Assembly: GCF_002764115.1 (NCBI RefSeq)
Contig: NZ_CP017940.1
Span: 372,001-436,000, forward strand
Length of the DNA: 64,000 nt
Source of the DNA: Phyllobacterium zundukense
GTDB taxonomy: Bacteria; Pseudomonadota; Alphaproteobacteria; Rhizobiales; Rhizobiaceae
Direction: 5' to 3'
In this document: piece by piece, positions 57,678-64,000 of the stretch
Layout of the letters: every line of letters starts with the position of its first letter
Numbering within the stretch: position 1 is the stretch's first letter
Translations under genes and position numbers: made by a program
The notes under the pieces: generated by a model
Told to the model about the DNA's origin: nothing
Seen by the model: the letters and a program-made list of their open reading frames with translations, nothing else
Database searches by the model: none

Positions 57678-58292
57678 TCAGCGTTTGAGAAGGAACACCG
57701 CTTGCTGGCCGAAGAGGTTCCAGAATCCCCAGGGCATGTTGAAGCCAAGCCGTCCGCCAAAAGCGTTGAGCGCGACAGCCGATTCCACATGCGCACCGAC
57801 CTCCTTGGTCATGTCGACAAAATCGTTGATGGTGCAGAAGTGGATGTTGGGCGTGTCATACCAACTATAGGGCAGGTCCTTTGTCACCGGCATACGTCCA
57901 TTGATGGCGAGCGAAGCCCGCACGCGCCAATGGCCGAAATTCGGGAAGGAGACGATGGCCTTTTCGCCGATGCGCAGGAGTTCGGTCAGAACATTCTTAG
58001 GGTTGCGGGTGGCCTGCAAAGTCTGCGACAGGATCACGTAGTCGAAGCCGGCATCGGGGTAATATTTCAGGTCACTGTCAGCGTCGCCCTGAATGACAGA
58101 CAGGCCACGCGCGACGGATTCGTTGACGCCCTTTTGCGACAGCTCGACACCGCGGCCATCGACGCCCTTGGTGGTTTGCAGCAGCTCCAGCAATTCACCG
58201 TCGCCACAGCCGACGTCAAGCACACGTGAGCCGGGCTCGACCAGTGAGGCGATGACATCAAAGTCGACGCGGGGATGGACGTTGACGCTCAT
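57678..58292 (-). CDS. metW: Methionine biosynthesis protein MetW
   Basis: 204 residues: SAM motif [51 protein letters not shown] and [20 protein letters not shown] are MetW signatures. Acts with MetX in acylhomoserine formation in alphaproteobacteria. Overlaps metX by ATGA. Confidence 0.96.
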   Translation of the reverse strand: MSVNVHPRVDFDVIASLVEPGSRVLDVGCGDGELLELLQTTKGVDGRGVELSQKGVNESVARGLSVIQGDADSDLKYYPDAGFDYVILSQTLQATRNPKNVLTELLRIGEKAIVSFPNFGHWRVRASLAINGRMPVTKDLPYSWYDTPNIHFCTINDFVDMTKEVGAHVESAVALNAFGGRLGFNMPWGFWNLFGQQAVFLLKR

Positions 58293-59476
58293 GAGGCAAT
58301 AAGCCCCTTCGCCCGGGCCGCTGAACGGATGAACCCGTTGATGGCGGAGAACATCTCCGGCTCATCCAGCAGGAAAGCATCATGGCCGCGATCGGATTCG
58401 ATCTCGACAAAGGAAACGGAGGCTCCCGCCGCATTCAGCGCATGGGCGACGGTGCGGCTTTCGCTGGTGGGGAACAGCCAGTCACTGGTGAAGGAAACAA
58501 TGCAGAAGCGAGTCTTTGATCCGGCGAAGGCATCGGCCAGGCGGCCTTCATGCTCCGCCGCAAGATCGAAGTAATCCATGGCGCGGGTCATGTAGAGATA
58601 GGAGTTGGGATCGAAACGCTCGACGAAGCTCATGCCCTGGTAGCGCAAATAGCTCTCGATCTGGAAATCCGCATCGAAGCCGAAGGTCACATTCTGCCGG
58701 TCCTGCAAATTGCGCCCGAACTTGCGGTGCAAGGCGGTCTCGGAAAGATAGGTGATATGCGCCGCCATGCGGGCGACGGAGAGGCCCTTGCGCGGAACGG
58801 TTCCTGCTTCGAGATAGCGGCCTTCCTTCCACTCGGGGTCAGCCATGACGGCCTGACGCCCTACTTCGTGGAAAGCGATATTCTGCGAGGAGTGACGCGC
58901 ACCGGTTGCAATGGCAACAGCCGCAAACACCTTATCGGAATGGCTCGACGCCCATTCGAGGACCTGCATGCCGCCCATCGAGCCGCCGATAACGGCAAAG
59001 AGCTGCTCGATGCCAAAATGGTCCACGAGCATGGCTTGAGCCCGCACCATGTCGGCGATGGTGATGACCGGCAGATCAAGCGCATAGGCCTTGCCTGTTT
59101 CCGGGTTGATCGAGGCGGGGCCGGTTGAACCAAGGCACCCGCCAAGGACATTGGAACAGAGAACAAAATAGCGATCCGTGTCGACAGGTTTGCCGGGGCC
59201 GACAAGCGTTTCCCACCAGCCCGGCTTGCCGGTGACGGGATGCAGATTGGCAACATGCTGGTCACCGGTCAGCGCATGACAGATCAGGATCGCATTGGAT
59301 TTGTCTGCGTTGAGCTCGCCATAGGACTGGTAGGCGATGCGAAAGGGCGACAGTGAAACGCCGCTATCGAGGTGCAGCGGCTTGTCAGCCCCAAACTCCA
59401 CCACCGGACTGTGGGGATTTGTAGCTTCCAGGCTTTTCTGATCGTTCTTGGGCGCTGATCGGCTGGTTTTGGTCAT
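58289..59476 (-). CDS. metX: Homoserine O-acetyltransferase
   Basis: 395 residues from the ATG at 59476. Alpha/beta hydrolase acyltransferase: [15 protein letters not shown], nucleophile elbow [16 protein letters not shown], and C-terminal Asp/His in [10 protein letters not shown] and [12 protein letters not shown]. First committed step of methionine synthesis. The leader was searched for SAM-II-like elements without a convincing match. Confidence 0.95.
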   Translation of the reverse strand: MTKTSRSAPKNDQKSLEATNPHSPVVEFGADKPLHLDSGVSLSPFRIAYQSYGELNADKSNAILICHALTGDQHVANLHPVTGKPGWWETLVGPGKPVDTDRYFVLCSNVLGGCLGSTGPASINPETGKAYALDLPVITIADMVRAQAMLVDHFGIEQLFAVIGGSMGGMQVLEWASSHSDKVFAAVAIATGARHSSQNIAFHEVGRQAVMADPEWKEGRYLEAGTVPRKGLSVARMAAHITYLSETALHRKFGRNLQDRQNVTFGFDADFQIESYLRYQGMSFVERFDPNSYLYMTRAMDYFDLAAEHEGRLADAFAGSKTRFCIVSFTSDWLFPTSESRTVAHALNAAGASVSFVEIESDRGHDAFLLDEPEMFSAINGFIRSAARAKGLIAS

Positions 59477-59671
59477 GATTACGCAGTTTAGAGCGAGGTG
59501 CCGGGTAGGTATGGTTGCAGTACGTGCAAAGTCAATGGTTTCTTTGCATTTCAAAGGTTCTCAAACCCTCGCGGAGCAACTTGTTCTCGACATGAGGCTC
59601 TTTGGCAGCTATGTCCGCACGGTTGCTTTTGCCAGCAAAGACCATCGATCGAACGATGTTACGGATCAATC

Positions 59672-60778
59672 ATGACCACGACAGTTAAAGACATGCGCCC
59701 CACCCCGAAAGCCGGTTTGCTGGACATTGCAGCATATGTCCCCGGCAAGGAACATGCTCCCGGTGTTGCAAAAGTCTACAAGCTGTCGTCCAATGAAACG
59801 CCGCTTGGCGCCAGCAAGCAAGCAATCGATGCCTATCGTGCGGCGGCGGAGCGGCTGGAGATTTACCCGGACGGCCAGGCAACGGCGTTGAAAAAAGCCA
59901 TTGCCGATGTCCATGGTTTGAACGCCGACAATATTCTTTGTGGTAATGGCTCTGACGAGTTGCTCGGTCTCCTGTGCCAGACCTATCTTTCGCCGGGTGA
60001 TAAAGCCATTTACACCGAGCACGGCTTCATGGTGTACAAGATCTACATCATGGCTGCGGGAGCGACACCGGTCGTAGCCAAGGAAAACAATGAGCGTGCC
60101 GAGGTCGACGCCATCCTGAGCGCGGTGACCCCACATACGAAGATCGTGTTTCTGGCCAACCCGAACAATCCGACCGGTACATACCTGCCTTTCGAAGAAG
60201 TGCGCCGCCTGCATGCTGGCCTGCCGAAGAACGTATTGCTGGTGCTCGACGCCGCCTATGCGGAATATGTGCGCCGCAATGATTATGAGGCCGGTGTCGA
60301 ACTGGTCTCGTCATGTGAAAACGTCGTGATGACCCGCACCTTTTCCAAGATTCATGGCCTCGCCGCTCTTCGTATCGGCTGGATGTTCGCGCCGGCTCAC
60401 GTCATCGATGCGGTGAACCGCATTCGCGGTCCGTTCAATCTGAACTCGGCAGCAATCGTTGCCGGTGCTGCAGCAATCCGCGATCGTGCGCATGTCGATC
60501 AAGCCGTGGCTTTCAATGAAAAATGGCTGCCCTGGCTGACAGAGCAGCTGACGGCTCTTGGCCTGCGCGTCACGCCGTCGGTCGGAAATTTCGTACTCGT
60601 GCATTTCCCCGATAATGCGGCGAAGTCGGCTGAGAAGGCCGACGCCTACCTCACGAGCAAGGGCTATATTTTGCGCCGCGTTACGGGATACGGATTTCCG
60701 AACGCGTTGCGCCTTACCATCGGATCCGAAGAAGCCAATCGCGGCGTAGTCGCCGCACTCTCCGAATTCCTGAAGTAA
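59672..60778 (+). CDS. hisC: Histidinol-phosphate aminotransferase
   Basis: 368 residues from the ATG at 59672. PLP fold type [47 protein letters not shown], and lysine in [18 protein letters not shown]. Next to tyrC, so it may also serve tyrosine/phenylalanine transamination. Divergent from metX. Confidence 0.95.
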   Translation: MTTTVKDMRPTPKAGLLDIAAYVPGKEHAPGVAKVYKLSSNETPLGASKQAIDAYRAAAERLEIYPDGQATALKKAIADVHGLNADNILCGNGSDELLGLLCQTYLSPGDKAIYTEHGFMVYKIYIMAAGATPVVAKENNERAEVDAILSAVTPHTKIVFLANPNNPTGTYLPFEEVRRLHAGLPKNVLLVLDAAYAEYVRRNDYEAGVELVSSCENVVMTRTFSKIHGLAALRIGWMFAPAHVIDAVNRIRGPFNLNSAAIVAGAAAIRDRAHVDQAVAFNEKWLPWLTEQLTALGLRVTPSVGNFVLVHFPDNAAKSAEKADAYLTSKGYILRRVTGYGFPNALRLTIGSEEANRGVVAALSEFLK

Positions 60779-60782
60779 AACA

Positions 60783-61715
60783 ATGTCCAAAGTTCATTTC
60801 GACACCATCGCACTGATCGGCATCGGCCTTATCGGTTCGTCGCTGGCACGCGTCATCAAGCGCGAAGGCCTCGCCGGTCATATCGTCATCTCCACCCGCA
60901 GTGAAAGCACCCTGGCACGGGCCGAGGAACTGGGCCTCGGCGACAGCTACGCCCTCGATAGTGCCGAGGCAGTGAAGAACGCCGATCTCGTCATCATCTC
61001 GGTCCCCGTTGGCTCATCAGGCGCGATTGCCCGGCAGATTGCCGGTTCGTTGAAACCGGGAGCCATTGTTACCGATGTCGGCTCGACCAAGGGCTCGGTC
61101 ATTGCACAGATGCAACCGGAACTTCCGGCGCATGTGCATTTCATTCCGGGCCACCCGCTCGCCGGAACGGAGTATTCCGGCCCCGACGCCGGCTTTGCCG
61201 AACTCTTCGCCAATCGCTGGTGCATCCTGACACCCCTGGAAGGGACCGATCCCGTTGCCATCGACCGGCTGACGAAATTCTGGGAAGCCTGCGGGTCGCG
61301 GCTCGATACGATGGACCCGGTCCATCATGACCGGGTTCTCGCCATCGTCTCGCACCTTCCGCATCTCATTGCCTACAACATCGTCGGGACGGCGAGCGAT
61401 CTCGAAGAAGTGACGAATTCCGAAGTTATCAAATATTCGGCATCAGGTTTTCGCGATTTCACCCGCCTGGCCGCTTCGGACCCGACTATGTGGCGCGATG
61501 TCTGCCTGCATAACAAGGAAGCGATCCTTGAAATGCTGGCACGGTTTTCAGAGGATCTGGCATCACTCCAGCGCTCGGTTCGCTGGGGAGATGGAGACGC
61601 GCTGTTCGACCTGTTCACGCGCACACGTGCCGTGCGGCGGGGCATCATCGATGCCGGTCAGGAAGTGGACGCTCCGGACTTCGGCCGCCAGCAAGCCAGC
61701 CATCCGACCAAGTGA
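60783..61715 (+). CDS. tyrC: Prephenate/arogenate dehydrogenase
   Basis: 310 residues: NAD motif IALIGIGLIGSSLARVIK, TDVGSTKGSVIAQMQ, FIPGHPLAGTEYSGPDAGFA, and HHDRVLAIVSHLPHLIAYN with the catalytic histidine. Oxidative decarboxylation towards tyrosine. Four bases after hisC, same operon. Confidence 0.95.
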   Translation: MSKVHFDTIALIGIGLIGSSLARVIKREGLAGHIVISTRSESTLARAEELGLGDSYALDSAEAVKNADLVIISVPVGSSGAIARQIAGSLKPGAIVTDVGSTKGSVIAQMQPELPAHVHFIPGHPLAGTEYSGPDAGFAELFANRWCILTPLEGTDPVAIDRLTKFWEACGSRLDTMDPVHHDRVLAIVSHLPHLIAYNIVGTASDLEEVTNSEVIKYSASGFRDFTRLAASDPTMWRDVCLHNKEAILEMLARFSEDLASLQRSVRWGDGDALFDLFTRTRAVRRGIIDAGQEVDAPDFGRQQASHPTK

Positions 61716-61732
61716 GCACCTATAATTCACTT

Positions 61733-61766
61733 GATAACTGTTATCGAATGTCCGCATAATAGTTAT
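61733..61766. promoter_or_regulatory. Twin operator upstream of parDE
   Basis: GATAAC-T-GTTATC (61733-61745) is a perfect palindrome, and ATAATAGTTAT (61756-61766) repeats its core with two changes, 22 bp centre to centre. They lie 14-47 bp before the antitoxin ATG, where a ParD-type antitoxin would autoregulate. Confidence 0.6.
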
Positions 61767-61779
61767 GGAGGTGTAGCGA

Positions 61780-62040
61780 ATGGCTCACAGTGTCGAACTT
61801 GGCAATCTCGAATCCGTGGTTAACCGGCTGGTCGAAACCGGTCGGTACAACTCGAAGAGCGAGGTTTTGCGGGAAGGTATCCGCCTTGTCGATGAAAAGG
61901 AAAAGCATCTGGCATTGCTCGATGCTGCCTTGGCTCGCGGTTTGGCGGATGTCGAGGCGGGCCGTGTCAGGCCGGCTGAGGATGTCTTAAACGAATTGAA
62001 AGCGCGTTACGCCAACATGGCAAAAGAACGAGGCCTTTGA
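61780..62040 (+). CDS. parD: ParD/CC2985-type antitoxin
   Basis: 86 residues: ribbon-helix-helix DNA-binding N-terminus (VNRLVETGRYNSKSEVLREG, IRLVDEKEKHLALLDAAL) and a helical toxin-binding tail (DVLNELKARYANMAKERGL). GGAGGTGTAGCGA upstream of the ATG. Neutralises the toxin encoded directly downstream. Confidence 0.92.
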   Translation: MAHSVELGNLESVVNRLVETGRYNSKSEVLREGIRLVDEKEKHLALLDAALARGLADVEAGRVRPAEDVLNELKARYANMAKERGL

Positions 62041-62333
62041 AGGTTATTTTCACAGAGGAAGCACGCCAAGACTTGTTCGCGATCGGCGATTACATTGCTG
62101 GCGACAACCCCCGGAGAGCATTGACCTTTGTGAACGAACTGCAGGCTCATTGCGTGTCCATTGGGGATTTCCCCGAATCCAGCCCGTTGCTATCACGCCA
62201 TGAGGAGACAAAGATAAGGCGGGCGGTTCATGGCAGCTACGCGATATTTTATGTTGGCGGTCTGGAAGCAGTTATTATTTTGCGCGTCCTCAACAGTTCC
62301 ATGAACTATGAACGGTTCCTGTTTGAGGAATAA
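62037..62333 (+). CDS. parE: ParE/RelE-superfamily toxin
   Basis: 98 residues from a TTG at 62037 overlapping the antitoxin stop. VIFTEEARQDLFAIGDYIAG, PESSPLLSRHEETKIRRAV, HGSYAIFYVGGLEAVIILRV fit ParE toxins, which poison DNA gyrase in studied cases. Intact, so likely active. Confidence 0.9.
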   Translation: MKVIFTEEARQDLFAIGDYIAGDNPRRALTFVNELQAHCVSIGDFPESSPLLSRHEETKIRRAVHGSYAIFYVGGLEAVIILRVLNSSMNYERFLFEE

Positions 62334-62360
62334 TAGAGCCTTTCAGTGAAAGGCTCTATT
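62332..62360. terminator. Bidirectional terminator after parE
   Basis: AATAGAGCCTTTC and GAAAGGCTCTATT form a perfect 13-bp stem around AGT, beginning inside the parE stop codon. It ends 14 bp from the convergent DUF2125 stop, so it can serve both genes. Confidence 0.75.
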
Positions 62361-62374
62361 GCCGTATTGTCCGA

Positions 62375-63394
62375 TCAGAGGGAAGGCAGTCGGCCGATGT
62401 TGATGAAACCCACCGACATCTTTCCGTTCTTGACGGTGATGGGCAGTGTAGGTGCTCCACTCTCATCCTTCGGCACAAAGGCCATGGCCTGAAGCACCGA
62501 GGAAATCGTGTTGCCGGCCTCGGGGAAGATGCCCTGGAGCGCCTTCGCGACACCTTCCGGATTGCGCATTGTCACTCTGAAATCGCCGCTGATGCGCCCG
62601 TCGTCGGCGATCGAGAAGGGCCCGGAGATTCTGATCCCGCTGCCATCGTCGAACGCCACATCGATTTTGCGTAAGGTACCGGACTGGCCGCGCAAAACCG
62701 TCAAATCGCGTTCGGGTTTGCCGAGAAGTGCGAAGCCGTTGGCGAGTTGAATGTCGGCGACGCCAGTCAGTTCGGGCAGTGGCCGATCATAGATGATGTT
62801 GTCGGTGATTTTCAGCTTGTTGAAAGACAGGACGACGTCCATTTGCGGTTCCTGGGTAGCGAAATGCAGCTCGCCTTCCTGCACGACGGCCACTGGCGCA
62901 TCGCCGGGCGCAGCATTGCGCTGATTGACGACGACGTTGCTGCCTTCGATCGCTATCTGCTTTGGAAGTGGTTTGTCGAGCCGAATGCTTGATGTGAGAT
63001 TGTCCCACCTGGCGTCGAGCGGCATGATGCCGGGCACATCGATTGCCGCCGGTCCGTCGATCCTGCTGACTATCTGCAACGGGTCGTAGACCTGCGCCGC
63101 CGAACGGAAGTTGCCAGCGGTAACGGAAAAGCTCTTGGCCGGATCGGCCCAGCCCACCTTGGTGCAATCGAGGCCAACCCGCAAAGGATAGCCGCTCGCC
63201 GTGGCGTTTTCGCATGTGGCGTCGATACCCTTTTCCTTGAACGCCGCGATGTTTGTTGCGACGCGCGTTTCCAGCTGATTGGCCAGATAGTACCAGCCGC
63301 CGGTATAGAGCACGCCTAGCAGAACAATACCGCCCCCGGCATATTTCAGAAGTCTTCCGCGCTTGTTGCTGTTCTCAGTGGTGCTTGACGGCAT
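62375..63394 (-). CDS. DUF2125 domain protein, membrane-anchored
   Basis: 339 residues: basic N-terminus, one anchor helix (YAGGGIVLLGVLYTGGWYYL), then the DUF2125 beta-rich domain (CENATASGYPLRVGLDCTKV, NFRSAAQVYDPLQIV, GEVTMRN-like DFRVTMRNPEGV). Periplasmic side; function unknown. Conserved near tyrC in this order. Confidence 0.9.
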   Translation of the reverse strand: MPSSTTENSNKRGRLLKYAGGGIVLLGVLYTGGWYYLANQLETRVATNIAAFKEKGIDATCENATASGYPLRVGLDCTKVGWADPAKSFSVTAGNFRSAAQVYDPLQIVSRIDGPAAIDVPGIMPLDARWDNLTSSIRLDKPLPKQIAIEGSNVVVNQRNAAPGDAPVAVVQEGELHFATQEPQMDVVLSFNKLKITDNIIYDRPLPELTGVADIQLANGFALLGKPERDLTVLRGQSGTLRKIDVAFDDGSGIRISGPFSIADDGRISGDFRVTMRNPEGVAKALQGIFPEAGNTISSVLQAMAFVPKDESGAPTLPITVKNGKMSVGFINIGRLPSL

Positions 63395-63431
63395 GGTCCG
63401 GCTCTCGCTATCGATCAGGGGAAGACGCTTC

Positions 63432-63575
63432 AGAGCCCGGTTGCAAACTCCACGGCGGCTGTCATCTGACGTGGTTTTCTGTGCTTCCGGTGCTCACGTA
63501 CTCTAAGTACGCTGCGCTCCGGTTCTCGAAAACCACGCCACATGCCTTGCCGCAGCGACTTTTCAAACGGGCTCT
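63432..63575. repeat. Long imperfect palindrome, RIME/REP-like intergenic element
   Basis: Nested inverted arms: AGAGCCCG (outer left) with CGGGCTCT (outer right), CGTGGTTTTC with GAAAACCACG (inner), and ACGTACT with AAGTACG near the centre. Arms are imperfect in between. This 144-bp structure lies between a DUF2125 gene and a divergent gene, as RIME-type mosaic elements of rhizobia do. No second copy is seen in this window. Confidence 0.7.
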
Positions 63576-63605
63576 CACAGTTCTCTAACTGCTATCAGGA
63601 CGGAT

Positions 63606-64000
63606 ATGGGCGATTTTTGGGTCTTTGGCTATGGGTCTCTGATGTGGAAGCCAGGCTTTGCACATGTGGAGACCAGACATGCCCGCTTGCATGGCTATCG
63701 TCGGGCACTTTGCGTACGCTCCTACGTGCACCGTGGAACGCCGGAACGGCCGGGACTGGTGCTCGGCCTCGATCGGGGCGGGTCCTGCCTCGGGATGGCA
63801 TTTCGCGTGCCCGGCGATCTCGAGGATGAGGTTGTTGCCTATCTGCGCGCGCGCGAACTGGTCACGCATGTCTATCTCGAGAGGCGGCTTGGCGTGCGGC
63901 TGGACGACGGCCGTAAAGTCGAGGCGCTGACCTACATTGTCGACCGCAGCCATGTCCAATATGCCGGTGCACTGTCGGTGAGCGAAGCCGCAACAGCCGT
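63606..64000 (+). CDS. ChaC-type gamma-glutamylcyclotransferase, partial
   Basis: From the ATG at 63606 the frame stays open to the window end (131 codons), so the C-terminus is missing. MGDFWVFGYGSLMWKPGF holds the YGSL substrate-binding motif; HARLHGYRRALCVRSYVHRG and RGGSCLGMAFRVPGD follow as in ChaC proteins, which cleave glutathione to 5-oxoproline and Cys-Gly. Confidence 0.92.
   Translation, partial: MGDFWVFGYGSLMWKPGFAHVETRHARLHGYRRALCVRSYVHRGTPERPGLVLGLDRGGSCLGMAFRVPGDLEDEVVAYLRARELVTHVYLERRLGVRLDDGRKVEALTYIVDRSHVQYAGALSVSEAATA

Noticed and set aside
59477..59671. Possible SAM-II riboswitch upstream of metX
   Set aside because: Alphaproteobacterial metX leaders often carry one, but the conserved pseudoknot segments could not be matched here by eye.
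1..64000. CRISPR array, prophage structural genes or rRNA
   Set aside because: No regularly spaced repeats, phage head/tail genes or rRNA sequences were found on either strand.

Overview
The window reads as a chromosomal segment of an alphaproteobacterium of the order Hyphomicrobiales (Rhizobiales), most like the Brucella/Ochrobactrum and Phyllobacterium group. The evidence is the gene order in the right half (accA, xerD, aroK-aroB-CorC family, bolA, J-domain gene, cobS-cobT, rpmB, DUF3108, gloB, metW-metX, hisC-tyrC), the DUF1127/CCUCC-loop RNA pair, FixJ-type regulators, and a RIME-like intergenic palindrome. The genus cannot be fixed from sequence alone.

Left edge (1-3.2 kb): a partial VOC dioxygenase-like gene, a 49-residue DUF1127 gene followed by three hairpins with CCTCC-rich loops (a cuckoo/CcsR-type small RNA), a low-affinity iron permease family protein, and a divergent SDR/TetR pair.

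Accessory block (3.25-41.17 kb): at 3251-3288 there is an imperfect copy of the 3' end of the tRNA-Arg gene at 41175-41251, in the same orientation. It looks like an old att-type direct repeat bounding about 38 kb. The block holds a secreted haloperoxidase-like hydrolase, an orphan bc1-type cytochrome b, MFS and DMT exporters, and two FixJ-type multi-component signalling modules (8.1-11.7 kb and 17.8-21.1 kb). The two modules bracket a stress-like set: AhpD-like, GNAT, two NmrA-like reductases, cupin, an MscS channel with a cyclic-nucleotide-binding domain, and Rrf2. Further on come an orphan MttB-family methyltransferase and a complete CUT2 sugar ABC importer with its GntR regulator. The block is visibly decaying: three neighbouring genes each carry one frameshift (DUF1810, SDR, LysR), and there are truncated AhpD-like, LysR, MalK-like ATPase, sugar epimerase and amino-acid permease genes and a scrap of IS630-type transposase. 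No integrase gene is visible.

Core block (41.17-64 kb): fatty acid synthesis (accA), chromosome dimer resolution (xerD), shikimate pathway (aroK, aroB), late cobalamin synthesis (cobS, cobT cobaltochelatase subunits), translation (rpmB), methionine synthesis (metX, metW), histidine/tyrosine synthesis (hisC, tyrC), glyoxalase II and several conserved unknowns. A ParDE-type toxin-antitoxin pair with a twin operator lies between tyrC and a DUF2125 gene. The window ends inside a ChaC-type gamma-glutamylcyclotransferase gene.

No CRISPR array, rRNA, intact insertion sequence or prophage structural gene was seen. The most notable signals are the DUF1127-linked triple-hairpin RNA, the tRNA-Arg att-like repeat, and the twin signalling modules.
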